Positions 23,961 to 35,726 of a stretch of DNA of 64,000 nt are shown here, one piece after another. The DNA comes from Paramarasmius palmivorus (taxonomy: Eukaryota; Basidiomycota; Agaricomycetes; Agaricales; Marasmiaceae). Under the pieces are notes generated by a model. The model saw nothing but the letters and a program-made list of their open reading frames with translations, searched no databases and had not been told where the DNA came from. A program made the translations under genes and the position numbers. How positions within the stretch are numbered: position 1 is the first letter of the stretch; each line of letters opens with the position of its first letter. Location: positions 496,001 to 560,000 of the forward strand of contig JAYKXP010000024.1 in NCBI GenBank assembly GCA_037176845.1, in the 5' to 3' direction.

Positions 23961-25717
23961 CTATCGGTGCTTTTGTGATGCCTTAACGCCGATTACCCAG
24001 GCTTCCACGCTCTCCTTCTCAGCTTCAATTTGATGTGATGATCGTAGGTGTCGTCGGAAGTCATATGCACGACTGAAGACATAGTCGCAGGGGGCTTGCT
24101 GAGAGGCCGCCTGTGATTGCTTGTCGCAATACGTATGTGCTATGGCGCCAAGCTCTGGGAATGGACAACGTAGGGCCTTGTAATTTTGCAACTTGTGTCT
24201 CGAACGGGTGGCATAGGAAACTCCGGTTAAAGCATCAATGTTCATGCTGTTCGGTATAGAAATGGGACCCGCATCGGTTCCTTCTTCGTTCAATGAAGAC
24301 TCTTCGGAACCGGAGCCTGCGTCTGATTCGCCGGAGGAGGAACTCGAGCCGTGTGCCTTGGCTTGATGTCGCTGCAACAAATGCTTATAGCCAAATGCGA
24401 GGCCGCAATCCTTGTGGGGACACGCGAAATCTCTGTGTCCTAGATGTGTGACTTTATTATGTATCGCCAAAGCTTTACTCTGAGGAAACGAGATGAGCGA
24501 ACTCTGCGCCATGGTTTACTCGTAGACGTACCGATTTGAAGTCTTTCCCACATCCTTCTACTTCACATTTGCAATCTCTACCGAATTCCCCACCTCTCCG
24601 CTTTTTGCGGGGTGGCTGAGGGGCATCACCGTCTGCGTCAGAGTCGATAGTTCCCATCTCGGCCTCCAATTCCTGTTGTTCGTGAATCTTCTGATGTGCG
24701 CGGAAATTTCTCTGAAATGTAAAGGTTTTCCCCTTGCATTGCGGGTGAGGACAAGTCGGTGGGTGAACGGTGCGGATATGATGCTGCAGAGCGTTCCATG
24801 TGGGGAAAAAAACGACAGGATTGCCAGGCGTAGGAAGACAATCTTGGTGTGCACATGTGTATCGTTTATCTGATGGACAAGAGAAAATGTCAAAGATGAG
24901 GTTTGCAACTCCGTGACTGGTACGCACCATTGTGGACTTTTTGGTGAGTACGCAGATGTTGGTTGGTGCTAAAGGATTGAGTACATCCTGGATGGGCGCA
25001 TTGGTAAGGTTTTGTTCCGGGTGGCGCGTGTACAGTGCATTTATGGGTACGGAGCTGATGGTGTTTTGAAAATACTTCGTCACACTCGGGCTCGCTGCAC
25101 TGTATCGCGAACTCAGGAAATAGCTCGAGGGATAGGTAGACTAATACCTACGATAAAGGGTTTGGCACCTTCGTGCCATTTGATATGTCTACGGAGATGC
25201 TGCTGCGTCCAAAAGCGTTTGGTGCAATTTTCGTGGGTGCATGCTAATGGCTTCTCGGTATCTGGAAGGTGTGTTCTGGCGTGTGCTTGCAAATGGGTCT
25301 CTCGCAAGTATGACTTGCCACATGTGTCGCACACAAAAGGACGCTGGAGACAAAAGATTAGGCTAGTCCCCTTAAGAAAAACAGAAGATCGCATACCTCT
25401 CCTGTATGCGATCTCTCGTGTGCTGCCAACCTTGCTGGCTTGGTATAAGCTTTGGTGCACCCGTCATATGTACAAGCATATATTTTTTTCGCGTCTGCGG
25501 CGACTAGTTTGCCATTCAAAAGGATAGGCTTCCCTCTGAGGGACTCTAACGCATTTTTGCTGGATGATGCTTCGACACCACTGGGTTCATATTCAGATTC
25601 TGAATGACCTGTCGCTTCTGGATTGGAGACGAGATGAAGAACGTAGTCCGGGTCTTCTGGGGCTTTGCGTTTTCCGAGAACAGTTGGGGAAGGGAAGGTG
25701 AAGGTGGTGGATGTCAT
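23961..25717 (-). CDS. Transcription factor IIIA-like protein, nine or ten C2H2 zinc fingers
   Basis: TFIIIA binds the internal promoter of 5S rRNA genes and 5S rRNA itself. The start at 25717 (MTSTTFTFPSPTVLGKRK) leads through an acidic stretch to serial C2H2 fingers: CTYDGCTKAYTKPARLAAHERSH, spelled CTYDGC...HERSH; CDTCGKSYLRETH...HARTH; CTHENCTKRF...HIKWH; CSEPECDEVFSK...CTVH; CAHPGCTQSFS...HQKVH; CAHQDC...HIRTVH; CPHPQCKGK...HQKIH; CEVEGCGKDFKS joined by splicing to LAIHNKVTH; CPHKDCGLAF...HQAKAH; and a last degenerate finger ending HLRSSH. The linkers and the long spacer before the last finger resemble fungal TFIIIA. A basic patch PPRKKRRGGEFG lies between fingers seven and eight. Several introns fall inside or between fingers. 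Finger number and TFIIIA-style CxxxxC spacing support the name, but fungal TFIIIA is fast-evolving. Confidence 0.8.
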
Positions 25718-25913
25718 CACGAGTATGTGACAGTCCATGTCACAACAGCTCACGATTGAAATATTGAACGTTTGAACTCCTAGCACATACTGTGCAGCTC
25801 TCTAGAGCTCAATGTACGAGCTGAAGTGCCTATCCAATGGTTACATGCTACGAGCTTGGAGCAAAAATGAAGCTGTGTATATGTGACTCTACATGTCTCC
25901 CACTCAGGGTGAC

Positions 25914-28256
25914 TTATAAGCAATTTATATTATCCAATAAAACCTTCTGCCCCTTCGCGTCTCCAGATTCAATCTCTTTCTTGACATCTGGCCCTAACCA
26001 ACCCTTCAGCTTCGTTCTTGCCTCGACGCTTTCGGGAGTGGCATCCTCCACGGTAAGAGCAGAACATAATTCCGCGATGACAAAGGTACCATTCTTCTCG
26101 CCCTTCAAACACATCCCGAGGATGACCACCTTCTCAATACTCTCGACGAACTGCGTTGCAAAAGAGAGTGCGTTCCACGAAGGAACCTTTTCGACGGTCT
26201 TGGTGGTATGGTTAAAGTGTCCGCCTTGTAGAAGGGTTTTGTACATGCGAGACGTATGGGGGAGGTCAATCAGATGAGGTTTTGAGGGATCTGGAGAAGG
26301 ATATGGACTTGATATAGCGGCCAGCAATGCTTCCGTTGCAGCAGTTTTATCTGGAGTACTGGGTAAGTAGACACGCGAGATCGTGTTAGATATCATCATA
26401 CCTCCGTCAGCGTAGAGCATTATTTCCGCAATCACTAGACTAGCTCCAGGCTCTCTAGAAAGTTCTGCGCCATTTTCCGCCACCCATTGCAGTAAGGCTT
26501 CACTCGCAGAACTGCGCACTTCTGCCTCCCGAACGTGGTTGTCCTTCTTACTGGTCGCCGACCGAGCCTGGTCCGTTTCGGCTAGGGCAGATATCTGGGC
26601 TGGTGTAAAGTGTCTTCGCGTGCGGGGAACAAGCAGATAGAAAAGCGCCCTTCGGCCTTGGGGTGTCGCAACCAATGCTGAGGCAGATTCGGACATCTGA
26701 GCTACGATGCTCTTGTGTACCAATTTTGTATCGCTACACCTGGTGTTAGGTCCGTAAAACGAGTAGCTTGTCCTAACTTACTCAATAACATCTAGAGCTG
26801 TGAAGAGAACCAGTTGTGCCTCTTCATCTAGACACATTCGCTCGATATGCGGTTTCAGTGCTTTGAGTATTTGTTTCCGATCCTGAGTGTTGCTCGTAAG
26901 GAAGGCCTATATGCAAAGTGTAGACTCACCTTTGCACTGCCCTGAGCGAGGAACTCCCGGACTACGCGACTGCCATCCTTCGTATGAACCATCTCAGGTA
27001 AAACATCTTGGCAACTAGAACAAGTTTATGCACTGAATATAGTCGGTCTTGCAAACACTTACACCTCGTATATCTCTCTCCTTAACTTCTCTCTTTCGGT
27101 CTCCTCGGGTATTTCATTTATGGCAGCTAGATATTCCCAAGTTGCACGGTGAACGATGGCATGAGTAATAGCACCCTTGTCGGGATTATTGAATCTACGA
27201 ACTCATTAGCTTCTCAGATAACAGCAGTAGTCATCGCTTACATAGAGTCCAGAGCCTCCTTCACAGCAGCCAGTGTTCTCTTTCTGCGTTCCTTGTCCGC
27301 ACCTTCAATCACCCCAAGGAGACCTTTCTTCGCTTTCTCCTTCTCCTGATCATTTGATGTTGAAGTAAACAAAGCTGTTTCCTTCCCATAGAATTCCCGA
27401 AGCAGTATTGATCGTTCGTATGCATTTGCGTAGAGCTCAAATGCATCTGCCAGAACCGAGGTTGCTTCTCGGTGAAGTAAGAGTTTGAGAACATGCCCTT
27501 GAAATTCGAGTAACATTGATGCACGGTGCGATGGACAGAATCGGATGAGTTTTGTTACTAGAAACTTTGAATAGCTTAGATTTAATTCAACTACGCAAAG
27601 CGAACAACATACTTTTGAGTATTTGTTCTGGGCCAACTCTTTATACTTCCCCTTCAACTCCTCCGCGATGGCATTTCTCTCCGCGGTCTGGCCGTACTTG
27701 ACGACGGTTTGAACGATACGGCTAGCATCGTGTTTGAAAACAATATCCTTTACTTTCCCGCGAATAACATTCATGAGATCCTTGATGTGTTTCTGGCGTT
27801 CAGACGCAGGTATGTTCTTTTGGCGTGCAAGGGACCAAATCCGTTTTGCATCTGAAAGTAGCTGTGAATGAGGTTTGGCGGCTTTCCGCTGTTCATGTAG
27901 TGCCTTTTGTGCTTTATGTGATTCACGGGCAGCTATACGTGAGCGTGAGCAGGACGAACTAGTGGAAATGGAAATCGAGAAGTACCATTGGGGTCCTTTG
28001 GGGTACTGGATGACTCTCCTGGATCCAAGTCCATTGCTTCTTCTTCTTCAACTTCGTCGCCGATACCCTCGAATTCGTCATGGTCCTCGATTGATTCTGC
28101 TTCACTGACATCCTCTTCAGCATGCGCCAAAGTGATCGGTTGACTTCGTTTTTTCGCCAGTTTTTCTGGCTTTTCTAGGTGAGCCTTCTTTGAAGCTGGA
28201 CCATCCTGAGATTTTGCGCTCCGTTTTTTGCTTGATTTTTGAGTGACTGGAGCCAT
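25914..28256 (-). CDS. PUF6: Puf6-family pumilio RNA-binding protein with CPL domain
   Basis: Puf6/PUM3 proteins act in 60S ribosome biogenesis and, in yeast, in ASH1 mRNA localisation and repression. The start at 28256 (MAPVTQKSSKKRSAKSQDG) opens a basic nucleolar-type leader and an acidic stretch (DEFEGIGDEVEEEEAMDLD). The Puf repeats begin after RQKNIPASERQKHIKDLM: KDIVFKHDASRIVQTVVKYG is the best block, followed by NKYSKFLVTKLIRFCP and LLLHREATSVLADAFEL. The NNPDKGAITHAIVHRATWEYL region and the C-terminal CPL part (ESIEKVVILGMCLKGEKNG) complete the architecture. Introns are present near 27220, 27000, 26900 and 26750, among others. It is tandem with TFIIIA and divergent from Ies6. Confidence 0.9.
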
Positions 28257-28372
28257 CAAGGTTAGAAGGAAATTGAGGTGTGACCGAAAAAATTCTGTGA
28301 CCTTGATCGGGAACTTTTCAACAGTTCGACATTCTGTATTGTACACTTTACTGCTTGTACTCAACCAACACT
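28257..28372. promoter_or_regulatory. Compact bidirectional promoter, PUF6/IES6
   Basis: Only about 116 bp separate the two start codons on opposite strands. It contains the AT run GAAAAAATTC. Both transcripts must initiate within or just beyond this interval. Confidence 0.6.
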
Positions 28373-29168
28373 ATGTAAGGCCTCTGTCTGTACTTCCCTT
28401 GGCTCTGTGCTCATATACATCACCCTAGGCCTCCCAAAGGTGGAAGGAGGAAGACTGCGACCAATGATGGGGCGTCACCCCATATTCCTGTAAGAGTAGC
28501 CTCTTTTCTGTTGTCCCAGCGAGACTGACTTTAAAAGAGTCTAGCAGAGCAGCTCTCCTATCTGCACGAACCCAGGCCCTTCAAGAACCCCAATTATACG
28601 AAGAATGTGAATCGTCGGGCGAAGAACTTAAAGAACGTTCTAGCACAGGAACGTGAACGAGAGCGATTGGAACGGGAGAGACGTATGCAGGAGAAGGCGG
28701 AGAATGGGGGCATGGATGTCGATGGGACTGCAGACGAGGAGATTCCCACTTGTTCGGACGATTTTCTTTCATCGTATGAGCTTTGGACTCACGCATTCCT
28801 TCTAGATACGTCGATAGAGGCGCCACCATCGGTGCTTCCACAAAAGCATTGGTGCGACATCACTGGGCTGGAGGTACGAGGCATTAGTCTCTCCATAGCA
28901 AGCGTTAACCAGACTCGATGCCAAATCTAGGCTCCGTATACAGACCCAACGACAGGCCTGCGATATCACGACAAGAACATCTATGCTCTAATCAAAGGAA
29001 TGGTGAGACACGCTGCCATGCTCAGCAATAGAATGGGTACTCACACCTTCACAGAGTGCAAGTGTTGCGAAGGATTATCTTTCTGGTATGTTGATATTGC
29101 CGTTTTCACGTACAAGTCCCTCGTCTGATGAAATTACAGCTCGGGGTGTCCATTCAATTGTCAAATAG
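28373..29168 (+). CDS. IES6: INO80 chromatin-remodelling complex subunit Ies6 (YL1-C domain)
   Basis: Ies6 forms a module with Arp5 that couples INO80 ATPase activity to nucleosome sliding. Seven exons give 161 residues: 28373-28374, 28429-28489, 28538-28751, 28806-28873, 28931-29002, 29055-29095, 29141-29168. The protein reads MPPKGGRRKTATNDG, then EQLSYLHEPRPFKNPNYTKN, a charged helix, PPSVLPQKHWCDITGLEAPY and the YL1-C domain (TDPTTGLRYHDKNIYALIKG), ending RGVHSIVK. The start codon itself is split: AT lies in exon 1, then intron 28375-28428, then G. Without splicing the ATG would be followed at once by TAA. Conserved C-terminus, reading phases and length all agree. Confidence 0.9.
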
Positions 29169-29270
29169 GATACCACGGTGTGTACTGGGCCTTTTCAGGT
29201 CTACTTAGCAACCCTAGATTGTATATTAACAAACTCTGTCTCACTGGGGATGAATGGTAGCTGGAAGATA

Positions 29271-30434
29271 AGATGACGCTGAGAAGTTTATCGTTGGAAG
29301 CCACGTGGGATATCGATTCTTTCTTTTCTACACCCACTGCCATTCTATTCGACCCCACTTGGTAACTCACATTCCTTTCTGCCATGACTATCACTTCTTT
29401 TCGGCTCGTTCGGCGGTTCATTGCAGGTTGGCGTTATTTCTCAAGGCGGCGACCAGGTTCTCTAAGATTCATGATTCATTACTTTAGGCCTCTTCGCTAT
29501 CACCCATATAGCTACACTCACCCTTCAGCTGATTTTACACCCTCTTTTCGTGCAACCTGCAGTATCTTGGGCAATGGGACTGTTTGAGATGGTGATCATT
29601 GGATGGTTTATAACGACGTGCGTCATTCATCACATCTTTGGCTACCTCGCCTAACTGTATGGATGACTAGAGCGCTCATAAAGCCATTAATGCGATTTTC
29701 TCATCCAATCTCTCATGAACTACTTGGTTCCTTCGCAATCTTTGTTGTGGGGATGGGTATGTTGTTTTGTGCATTTCCCTGCACAAATTCGCTGAGCAGT
29801 GTCGACAAGTTCTCTCCTTGTTCGCTCTCACTGCCACCGTGTCTCCTGAAGAAATGCAAAAGCACCATATCTCAACGATCTCAGCAATCTGGATTCGTAT
29901 GCTAGTGTTTAGCGTGTTTGCTCGTACGTGCGAGCTCTTGTTCCAAATACTAGGAGATCTCACAAGCTCTGTTCAGAGATTGGCTATACCTTCCTCTTCG
30001 TCCTTCTTGCTGGGTTTACTTGCCTTACATACGACCGCAATATCTGGACACGCGACATGGACGGCTCTCCATCGCCTTTCTCGATGTCAACCCTACTGAG
30101 CGTTCTGTTTCCGCGCATCTTCAAGCCCTACGACACATCGTACACCGCTTCTCTAACTCCCCAGGACGATAAACTCGCTCCCTCTCGCCCTGTGTGCTGT
30201 GACCGTAACTCCTGCAACTGTCCTACCAAGCCTCCCACGCTAGAACCCATGGCTGAAGATCGGATACCAAGTATCAGTACCAGCACAGTTCCTGGAGCCT
30301 CCAGCAACGCTCATCCCCAAGGATTCGCACGGAAAAAAGCTTCCGTATCGTCCACACATTCGTTGATCCAAGTACCGGATGCTGCTCAGAAGAGGATGTC
30401 GTACCCTGTTACATTGACGATGTGGCGTGAATGA
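29271..30434 (+). CDS. Putative multi-pass membrane protein, gene model unresolved
   Basis: I do not recognise the family. Hydrophobic exon-like segments follow one another on the plus strand: GLFAITHIATLTLQLILHPL and SWAMGLFEMVIIGWFITT (29489-29625), LLGSFAIFVVGMG (about 29717-29760), a segment around 29880-29940 reading IRMLVFSVFARTCELLFQI, and YTFLFVLLAGFTCLTY (near 29960-30010). The last exon continues with a hydrophilic tail containing FSMSTLLSVLFPRIFKPYD and a cysteine run (CCDRNSCNC) to the stop at 30434. Donors and acceptors such as GTGCGT/GACTAG and GTATGT/GAGCAG are present, but I could not fix every border or the start (ATG at about 29278 or 29384). At least four helices are likely. 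It may be a fungal receptor-like or DUF-type protein. Confidence 0.4.
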
Positions 30435-30485
30435 CAATAATGTTGCTCCTGTATATAAACTGTTGTATATTAGAGTTGCCCTGGA

Positions 30486-30510
30486 ACGCGTCAGAACGCG
30501 TCAGACGCGT
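30486..30510 (+). promoter_or_regulatory. Three tandem MluI cell-cycle boxes (ACGCGT)
   Basis: ACGCGT occurs at 30486, 30496 and 30505, nine to ten bases apart. The first two are extended as ACGCGTCA, and all lie about 105-130 bp before the ATG at 30617. In yeasts this is the MBF (Mbp1/Swi6-type) site that drives G1/S transcription. Confidence 0.7.
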
Positions 30511-30616
30511 AGCGATCACATGTACGGGACAATGAAGGGTTTACAAAAGTGTGACGTGGGTGTGACATTACGCTCAAGTTGAACTCTTTGCAGGCAATCG
30601 CGTGTTTGCACGCGAA

Positions 30617-33566
30617 ATGGCCTTTCCTCCGCCTACCTCTTTGGAGAACAAACTTTTGCGCGTTTTTTACACGAAAAACGACTCTGCTCAGCTTACTCTT
30701 GCTCGTTCTCGTATTCTTATCCCAGTATACCCTTTCGTCTCGTTTGCAGACGACTCTGCCGTCGCTAGTGGCTCTTCCAGTGGCAGTAATCCCCAGGCTC
30801 GTTATGCGACGGTCGCTCTTCGAGCTTGCATTGATACGCTTCTGCTTTCGTGTCCTGATCTTTTACACGATCGTCACAGAGACTACACGGTTTACCATTT
30901 CGATCCTTTGGAGTCAATTTCAGAAGACCCGTCGGCACAAAGTTTGGCGAAAAATGGCATATCGGTTGGGTTGGGTTTGATTTCAGAGCTGAAAAAAGAT
31001 GAAAAGACGGTTGCGATAACGGGGACAGTCATGAAAATGAAGACTGGAGGAGAGGGAGTGGAAGTAGTCTTTCAGTTGCGGGAGGTGTGTAGTGTTGACA
31101 TGATATTTGACCTTCGCCCTAACAGCGAGCCCAGGTACCTAGACAAGGTCCTTCCAGTGAGCACCTCTTATAGTCTTTGTGATTATCTGATATTGAACGT
31201 GTTCTTAGATGGAGTCGATTACACCGACCCAAACATCGCTGCCGCCATCGACCGATATCGGGCTGAGCAAGAAGCTAAATTAAATTCTCGAAGGCGAAGA
31301 CCAAAGGCTCCACAGGGCCCTTTCAACAAGCGACTTCAGCCAATAACAGCGCATTGCGAAGCCGAGAGATTGTTAGCAGAAGCAGGTGCAGGCAACTATG
31401 GACGACGGACAAAATCGGAAACACCAGCAACGCATGCACCATCTCCGGATGCATACCTCACACCAGCTACTTCGACCGCTTCTACACCGTCAAGCAGTCA
31501 GCAACCACCGTCGTCACAATCGACAGTGGCCTCACCTCCTGCATCACAGACTGCTGGATCAAACGCCTCCCAGCCCGACAGCGCCACAATATTAGCTATT
31601 CTCAGTCTCATAGATTCTTCCCCTGATGCGGCCAGTAAAGTTGAAAACAATCCTCTGCTTCAATTAGCACTGCAGAGCCTTCTGCAACAGCATTCCAACA
31701 ATACACCGCCGGCAGCCCAGACATCCTCCGTTGTAGACACTTCTCAAGATGACGAAGTCATCGTCTTGGACAAGGAGAATGTCAATCCTTCCGCGTTTCG
31801 TCGACGGGCTGAATTGGAAGGGGCAAAGTTAGCCGAGATGTCATGTCCCGTTCCATCCACCAGCACTTCCACGGGAACTGAGACGACTCATAATGCCTCT
31901 CATGGCTTAGGTCTGGGTGCACGGTCTAACTCAGTCTCATCTGATGTCAGTCAAGTGCGTTCCCAGCAGAACACTGCCGAAGAACAATCTTCATCCCGCA
32001 ATCGTAGTAGCAGTGGCTCTTCCCGCAAGGGGAAGGAGAAAGCACATCAACCCAATTCCAATCACTCTCCACGAGGTTATCGTCTACCCATTTACGCTAA
32101 ACCCGGTGGTTCTACTGAGCCATGGTCTTCACCTCCTCGATCCCGTCACTCCACGTTCAACGAAAATACCCAGGCTGGTAGCTCGCGCGCCGCCCCCATA
32201 GTTATACCCGATTCACCTCTTGCACCAACTGTACCAGCATCTTCGCCCATACGGGGGAAGAATCACGCCTCACGAAAGCCCTATGTCCTTCCAGAATGGG
32301 CACGCACGACGACTGCCACGCAACCCAGATTCTCAGAAGAAGCCTTGAAGGCGATGGCGGATGCTGAGAAGCAGCGAGAAGAAGATAGAAAAGCAAAGAG
32401 AGCCAAGTGGGCGAGTAGAAGTAAAAGTACTTCTGCCCTGTCTTCAGGACCCTCATCTAGCTCTGGTTCACAAGTCGATGCCAGCTAGCAGTTCTAGCGC
32501 GAATGCAATACTCCCACTACCTTCTACGAGCGGGAGTGGACCTTCATCCTCTCAACCCAATCTCTCAATGCCAGTGTTCGCTGCACCAGCTTCCTCGTTC
32601 CCATTCGTTGTTCCTAAAACGCCACCAAGAAAACGACCACGGTCACCTAGCCAAAGCCCGTTAGCACGTAGCGGTAACCTCTTTACGCCTAATGGTCTGT
32701 TCACTCCCAAAAGGAACAGAGGCGGATTAGACCTCGGTAGTCCACTATTTTCCCCGTCCCCCGCAAGATCAGTCAGAGCTGGCAACTCTTTGTTACAGTC
32801 TCTTCAGGCTAACAAGAGCGACGAGGACGATGATGCGCTTAGTCGTGAACTAGATAGCGCATTGGATGAGATGGAAATGGCGGTCACTTCTGTACCAGGA
32901 ACATCCAGCGAGCTCGCCGATGATAGTGCCAATAACGTCGAGTTTGTACCGGCGTCAGATGCAGACGAGTATTATCCGCAAAAGCAAATATGGCCTGGCC
33001 TTCCGCCTTCATCACCGCCTCTACCAAGTAGCCCTATGCAATCGGACGAACAGCTACCACCGATTGAGACGCCCTACGATGAAGAGCCCTTAGCAACATC
33101 TGACACGGAGCCTGAAGATGATTTCCTCAGTCCCAACCGAAACGATGATGACCCCACGCTATCAAATTCCGACATGGAGGATCACACAACAATGAACTCT
33201 GAGGGTCTTCAGGGTCTGGACCAATCCGACCAACAAGCGGCAGAAGACATTGCTACTTTTCTTTCACAATTCACCAATCTCAGCAGCGATGCGCCGACTG
33301 GCGTTGACACAGCGGACACAGCGGATATCTGGAGCCAGATGTTCCAGGATCCGAGTCAGACGAATACCGGTCAGATCCTAGGGGGAGAGGATGCCAATGC
33401 GTTCTGGAATGAGCAATTGAAGCACATAATATCAGGGTCGAGTACATCGGAGCCAGCTGATACGGGCGGTACTTGTGACTGGCTCCCATCTGGCGATACA
33501 GGTGGTCTGGATATAGGGAAAGTTATGGCGGACATCAAGGATCTATACAGTGGTACTGTTATGTGA
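30617..33566 (+). CDS. Large disordered S/T-P-rich protein, function unknown, possibly cell-cycle regulated
   Basis: About 900 residues; family not recognised. The start is MAFPPPTSLENKLLRVFY. The first 170 residues look folded (RSRILIPVYPFVSF; TVYHFDPLESISED; KNGISVGLGLISELKKDEK). One or two introns are likely between 31087 and 31210, rejoining at DGVDYTDPNIAAAIDRYRAE. The rest is disordered: Ser/Thr/Pro-rich, with many S/TP sites (KTPPRKRPRSPSQSP, LFTPNGLFTPKR), a DKENVNPS motif, acidic runs, and a short conserved-looking helix at the end (LDIGKVMADIKDLYSG). The frame changes once near 32415-32487; a 63-73-nt intron ending in GATGCCAG joins the two frames in phase. The many potential CDK sites and the upstream MluI boxes together suggest a nuclear G1/S protein, which is inference only. 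Confidence 0.65.
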
Positions 33567-33827
33567 AATAGGTTAGCCGAATCAACTAACCTTCAATGTG
33601 TTCTCCCCAATATTTATATATTTCAACAGATTACGTTCAACGTATGGACTAATGGATTGTGCTTTGCTTTGCGATACTAATAATTTGAACGCTTTGTATG
33701 CTTTGTTACATGATACATATTTGTAGGACACTCAAAATGCGCTGTAATAATTAGATCCCATTAAGCTACAGATAACAAGATGATGACATGCTCGGCCCAA
33801 AGAGTGATTATCCGTGTGCAAACTTTT

Positions 33828-34412
33828 TCATTTCCTAGCTTTCCACGCTTCTTGAATGCCCATTGACGAATTCTTTTCAGCTACATCTTTCGCGTCTGGT
33901 TGTGGGTTACGTTCCGCCAGACTGCCTTCGCCACTTTCAACACCCTGTTTGTCGATCAGACTTTCACCACCAAAGCTACCGCCACGAGCTCCCATTTCGC
34001 CGGGGGCTTCTGCGAATCTGATAGCCGCGCTATCACCAATGCCTCCCTGGTGTCGAGGTACTTTCCTAGTGATTGGGTGTGCGACTGGGTCAGATGAAGT
34101 AGAACTGAATTGGACACCACTATAGTCAGGTGCATCCGTTGGTGGGTAATTTATGTATGGAGCTGTTGTTGGGAAGGCGCCTGGAGGGACGCCTGGAGTG
34201 TCGGATTGGGGGACGCGGACATGGGTCGCTGATGGTTTGGGATAGCTATCGACGTCGACCTTCTCTTTATAGACGTGAGAGTCTGGAGATGGGAATTTTT
34301 CGAGGGCAGACTTGGAACCCCGGATTGCTAATGAAGTATGGAGACCACGAGCATGCGTTGTGGCTCTGAGTGCTCGAGATTGAGAACGGAGGGTACGAAG
34401 GCAATGAGACAT
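33828..34412 (-). CDS. Small hypothetical protein with mitochondrial-type presequence
   Basis: A single exon of 194 residues, starting with the ATG at 34412. The first 35 residues are rich in Arg, Ser, Leu and His and lack acids (MSHCLRTLRSQSRALRATTH, then ARGLHTSLAIRGSKS), a typical matrix presequence with a likely cleavage site near RGLHTS. The remainder is Pro- and Gly-rich, hydrophilic and probably disordered (FPTTAPYINYPPTDAPDYSG; GEMGARGGSFGGESLIDK). No domain is recognised. Proteins of this composition are common in basidiomycete genomes, but I cannot name a function. Confidence 0.65.
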   Translation of the reverse strand: MSHCLRTLRSQSRALRATTHARGLHTSLAIRGSKSALEKFPSPDSHVYKEKVDVDSYPKPSATHVRVPQSDTPGVPPGAFPTTAPYINYPPTDAPDYSGVQFSSTSSDPVAHPITRKVPRHQGGIGDSAAIRFAEAPGEMGARGGSFGGESLIDKQGVESGEGSLAERNPQPDAKDVAEKNSSMGIQEAWKARK

Positions 34413-34582
34413 GTTATATTGGAGGCAGGATGGTAACTGGGATAGTATTAAAAGTAAATTGAGTTTGTGGGGTATCATGATTTCACAGCTGACTTCACCG
34501 ATGGCCTATACAAGATCGAACTAAGCACTCCATATAATGATGTCGCATACATCATATGTCCATACCTGCATAGGGGCTTCTT

Positions 34583-35726
34583 TCATGATGCATCGAGTAG
34601 GAATCTCCACATCCCAAAGAGAATGTTGATCATAAACCCGGCGAGCAATCCCATCTGCATAGTACGACTAGTGGTATATCAGATGTCACAGAACCGAAGC
34701 CGCAAAGAACAAGCATCACGCACGAAAATACGACTGGCTCAGTGGGTGGTTGTTCAGTTCCATCTTCCCAGAATACCGGTTGGCCGGGTTTATTGCTGTT
34801 GACGAAGAACGGAAGGAAGGGAAAGAAAAAGCCCACAAGGATTCCTTGCATTGCTGAAGAGTTGGAATTGGAAGATGCTGAGAGCGAAGTGTTGTCGGAA
34901 CTATCTAAAGATTCGATCCATTGCTCTTCCAGCGCACGGGCATGTTCATCATCTATATGAGGCGTACCAATCAGGACACCTGCATACGCCGAACGTAGAG
35001 CCCCTACTTACAATTATCGTCATCGCCTAGGTCTCCGTTCAAGAAGCTATCGTGCTGAATATGGAATTGGCGTCTGATACTAGCAATGTCTGATTCTGAG
35101 AATCCCATGGACGCGAGCCTGTCAAACCCTCTGGCAGGCTGTATCTGTTGCAGCTTGAAATCGCATATTGATTCAGTTCCGCTGTGATATACCGATCCCA
35201 AGAAGCTGACATACCTGACTTCCATCCTCCTCCTCCTCATTCTGTTCTATTTCGCGCCCAACCGAACAGTGAAGCCATGTAGCGATGGTCGACGGGGTCA
35301 CTGAGGCATCCACTCCTCCATTACCCTTTCCTTCGTCACTAGTAGCTCTTCTTTGCCTTTCGTCTAGCTTCTTCAGCCACAAATAAATAAAAGTCCCATT
35401 CGTAAGCAGTCGACCAGAATGGATGAGCCTCAGGCGGCGGTTCTTGAGTTCAGGTCGTTCCCGGCGTATCTGCGAAACCCCAGAGTCACTCAGTTGATTC
35501 TTGTCTGTACTCCGACTTGGTTACTCACCGTATTCTTCAAGTCCCTGATAGTATCCTTCTCTGTTACCGATATTTCCAAGTCTGGGACATCTTCGGTGAA
35601 ACGAATAACCAAACTTTGTGGGATGTTGGCAATGGGCTGAGAATGAGAACTTGAGCTCGACGGTCCTGCTATAGATTCGGGATCTATCGCTCTCTGCTTC
35701 CCTTTGGCCTTTTCACTCAGAGCCAT
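34583..35726 (-). CDS. DSC E3 ubiquitin ligase complex subunit 3-like (DUF2407)
   Basis: Dsc3 is a Golgi/endosome membrane subunit of the Dsc ligase, which in fungi activates SREBP and removes orphan membrane proteins. The start at 35726 gives a Ser-rich leader, then a ubiquitin-like beta-grasp (QSLVIRFTEDVPDLEISVTE, with the exon boundary after TIRDLKNT), continuing after splicing with LHCSVGREIEQNEEE. The DUF2407 C-terminal part follows: RGFDRLASMGFSESDIASIR and RQFHIQHDS. The end has two hydrophobic segments, MQGILVGFFFPFLPFFFV-like near 34840 and MQMGLLAGFMINILFGMWRF just before the stop at 34583, so the protein is anchored by C-terminal helices. At least four introns are required. The match to Dsc3 organisation is good from end to end. 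Confidence 0.85.
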
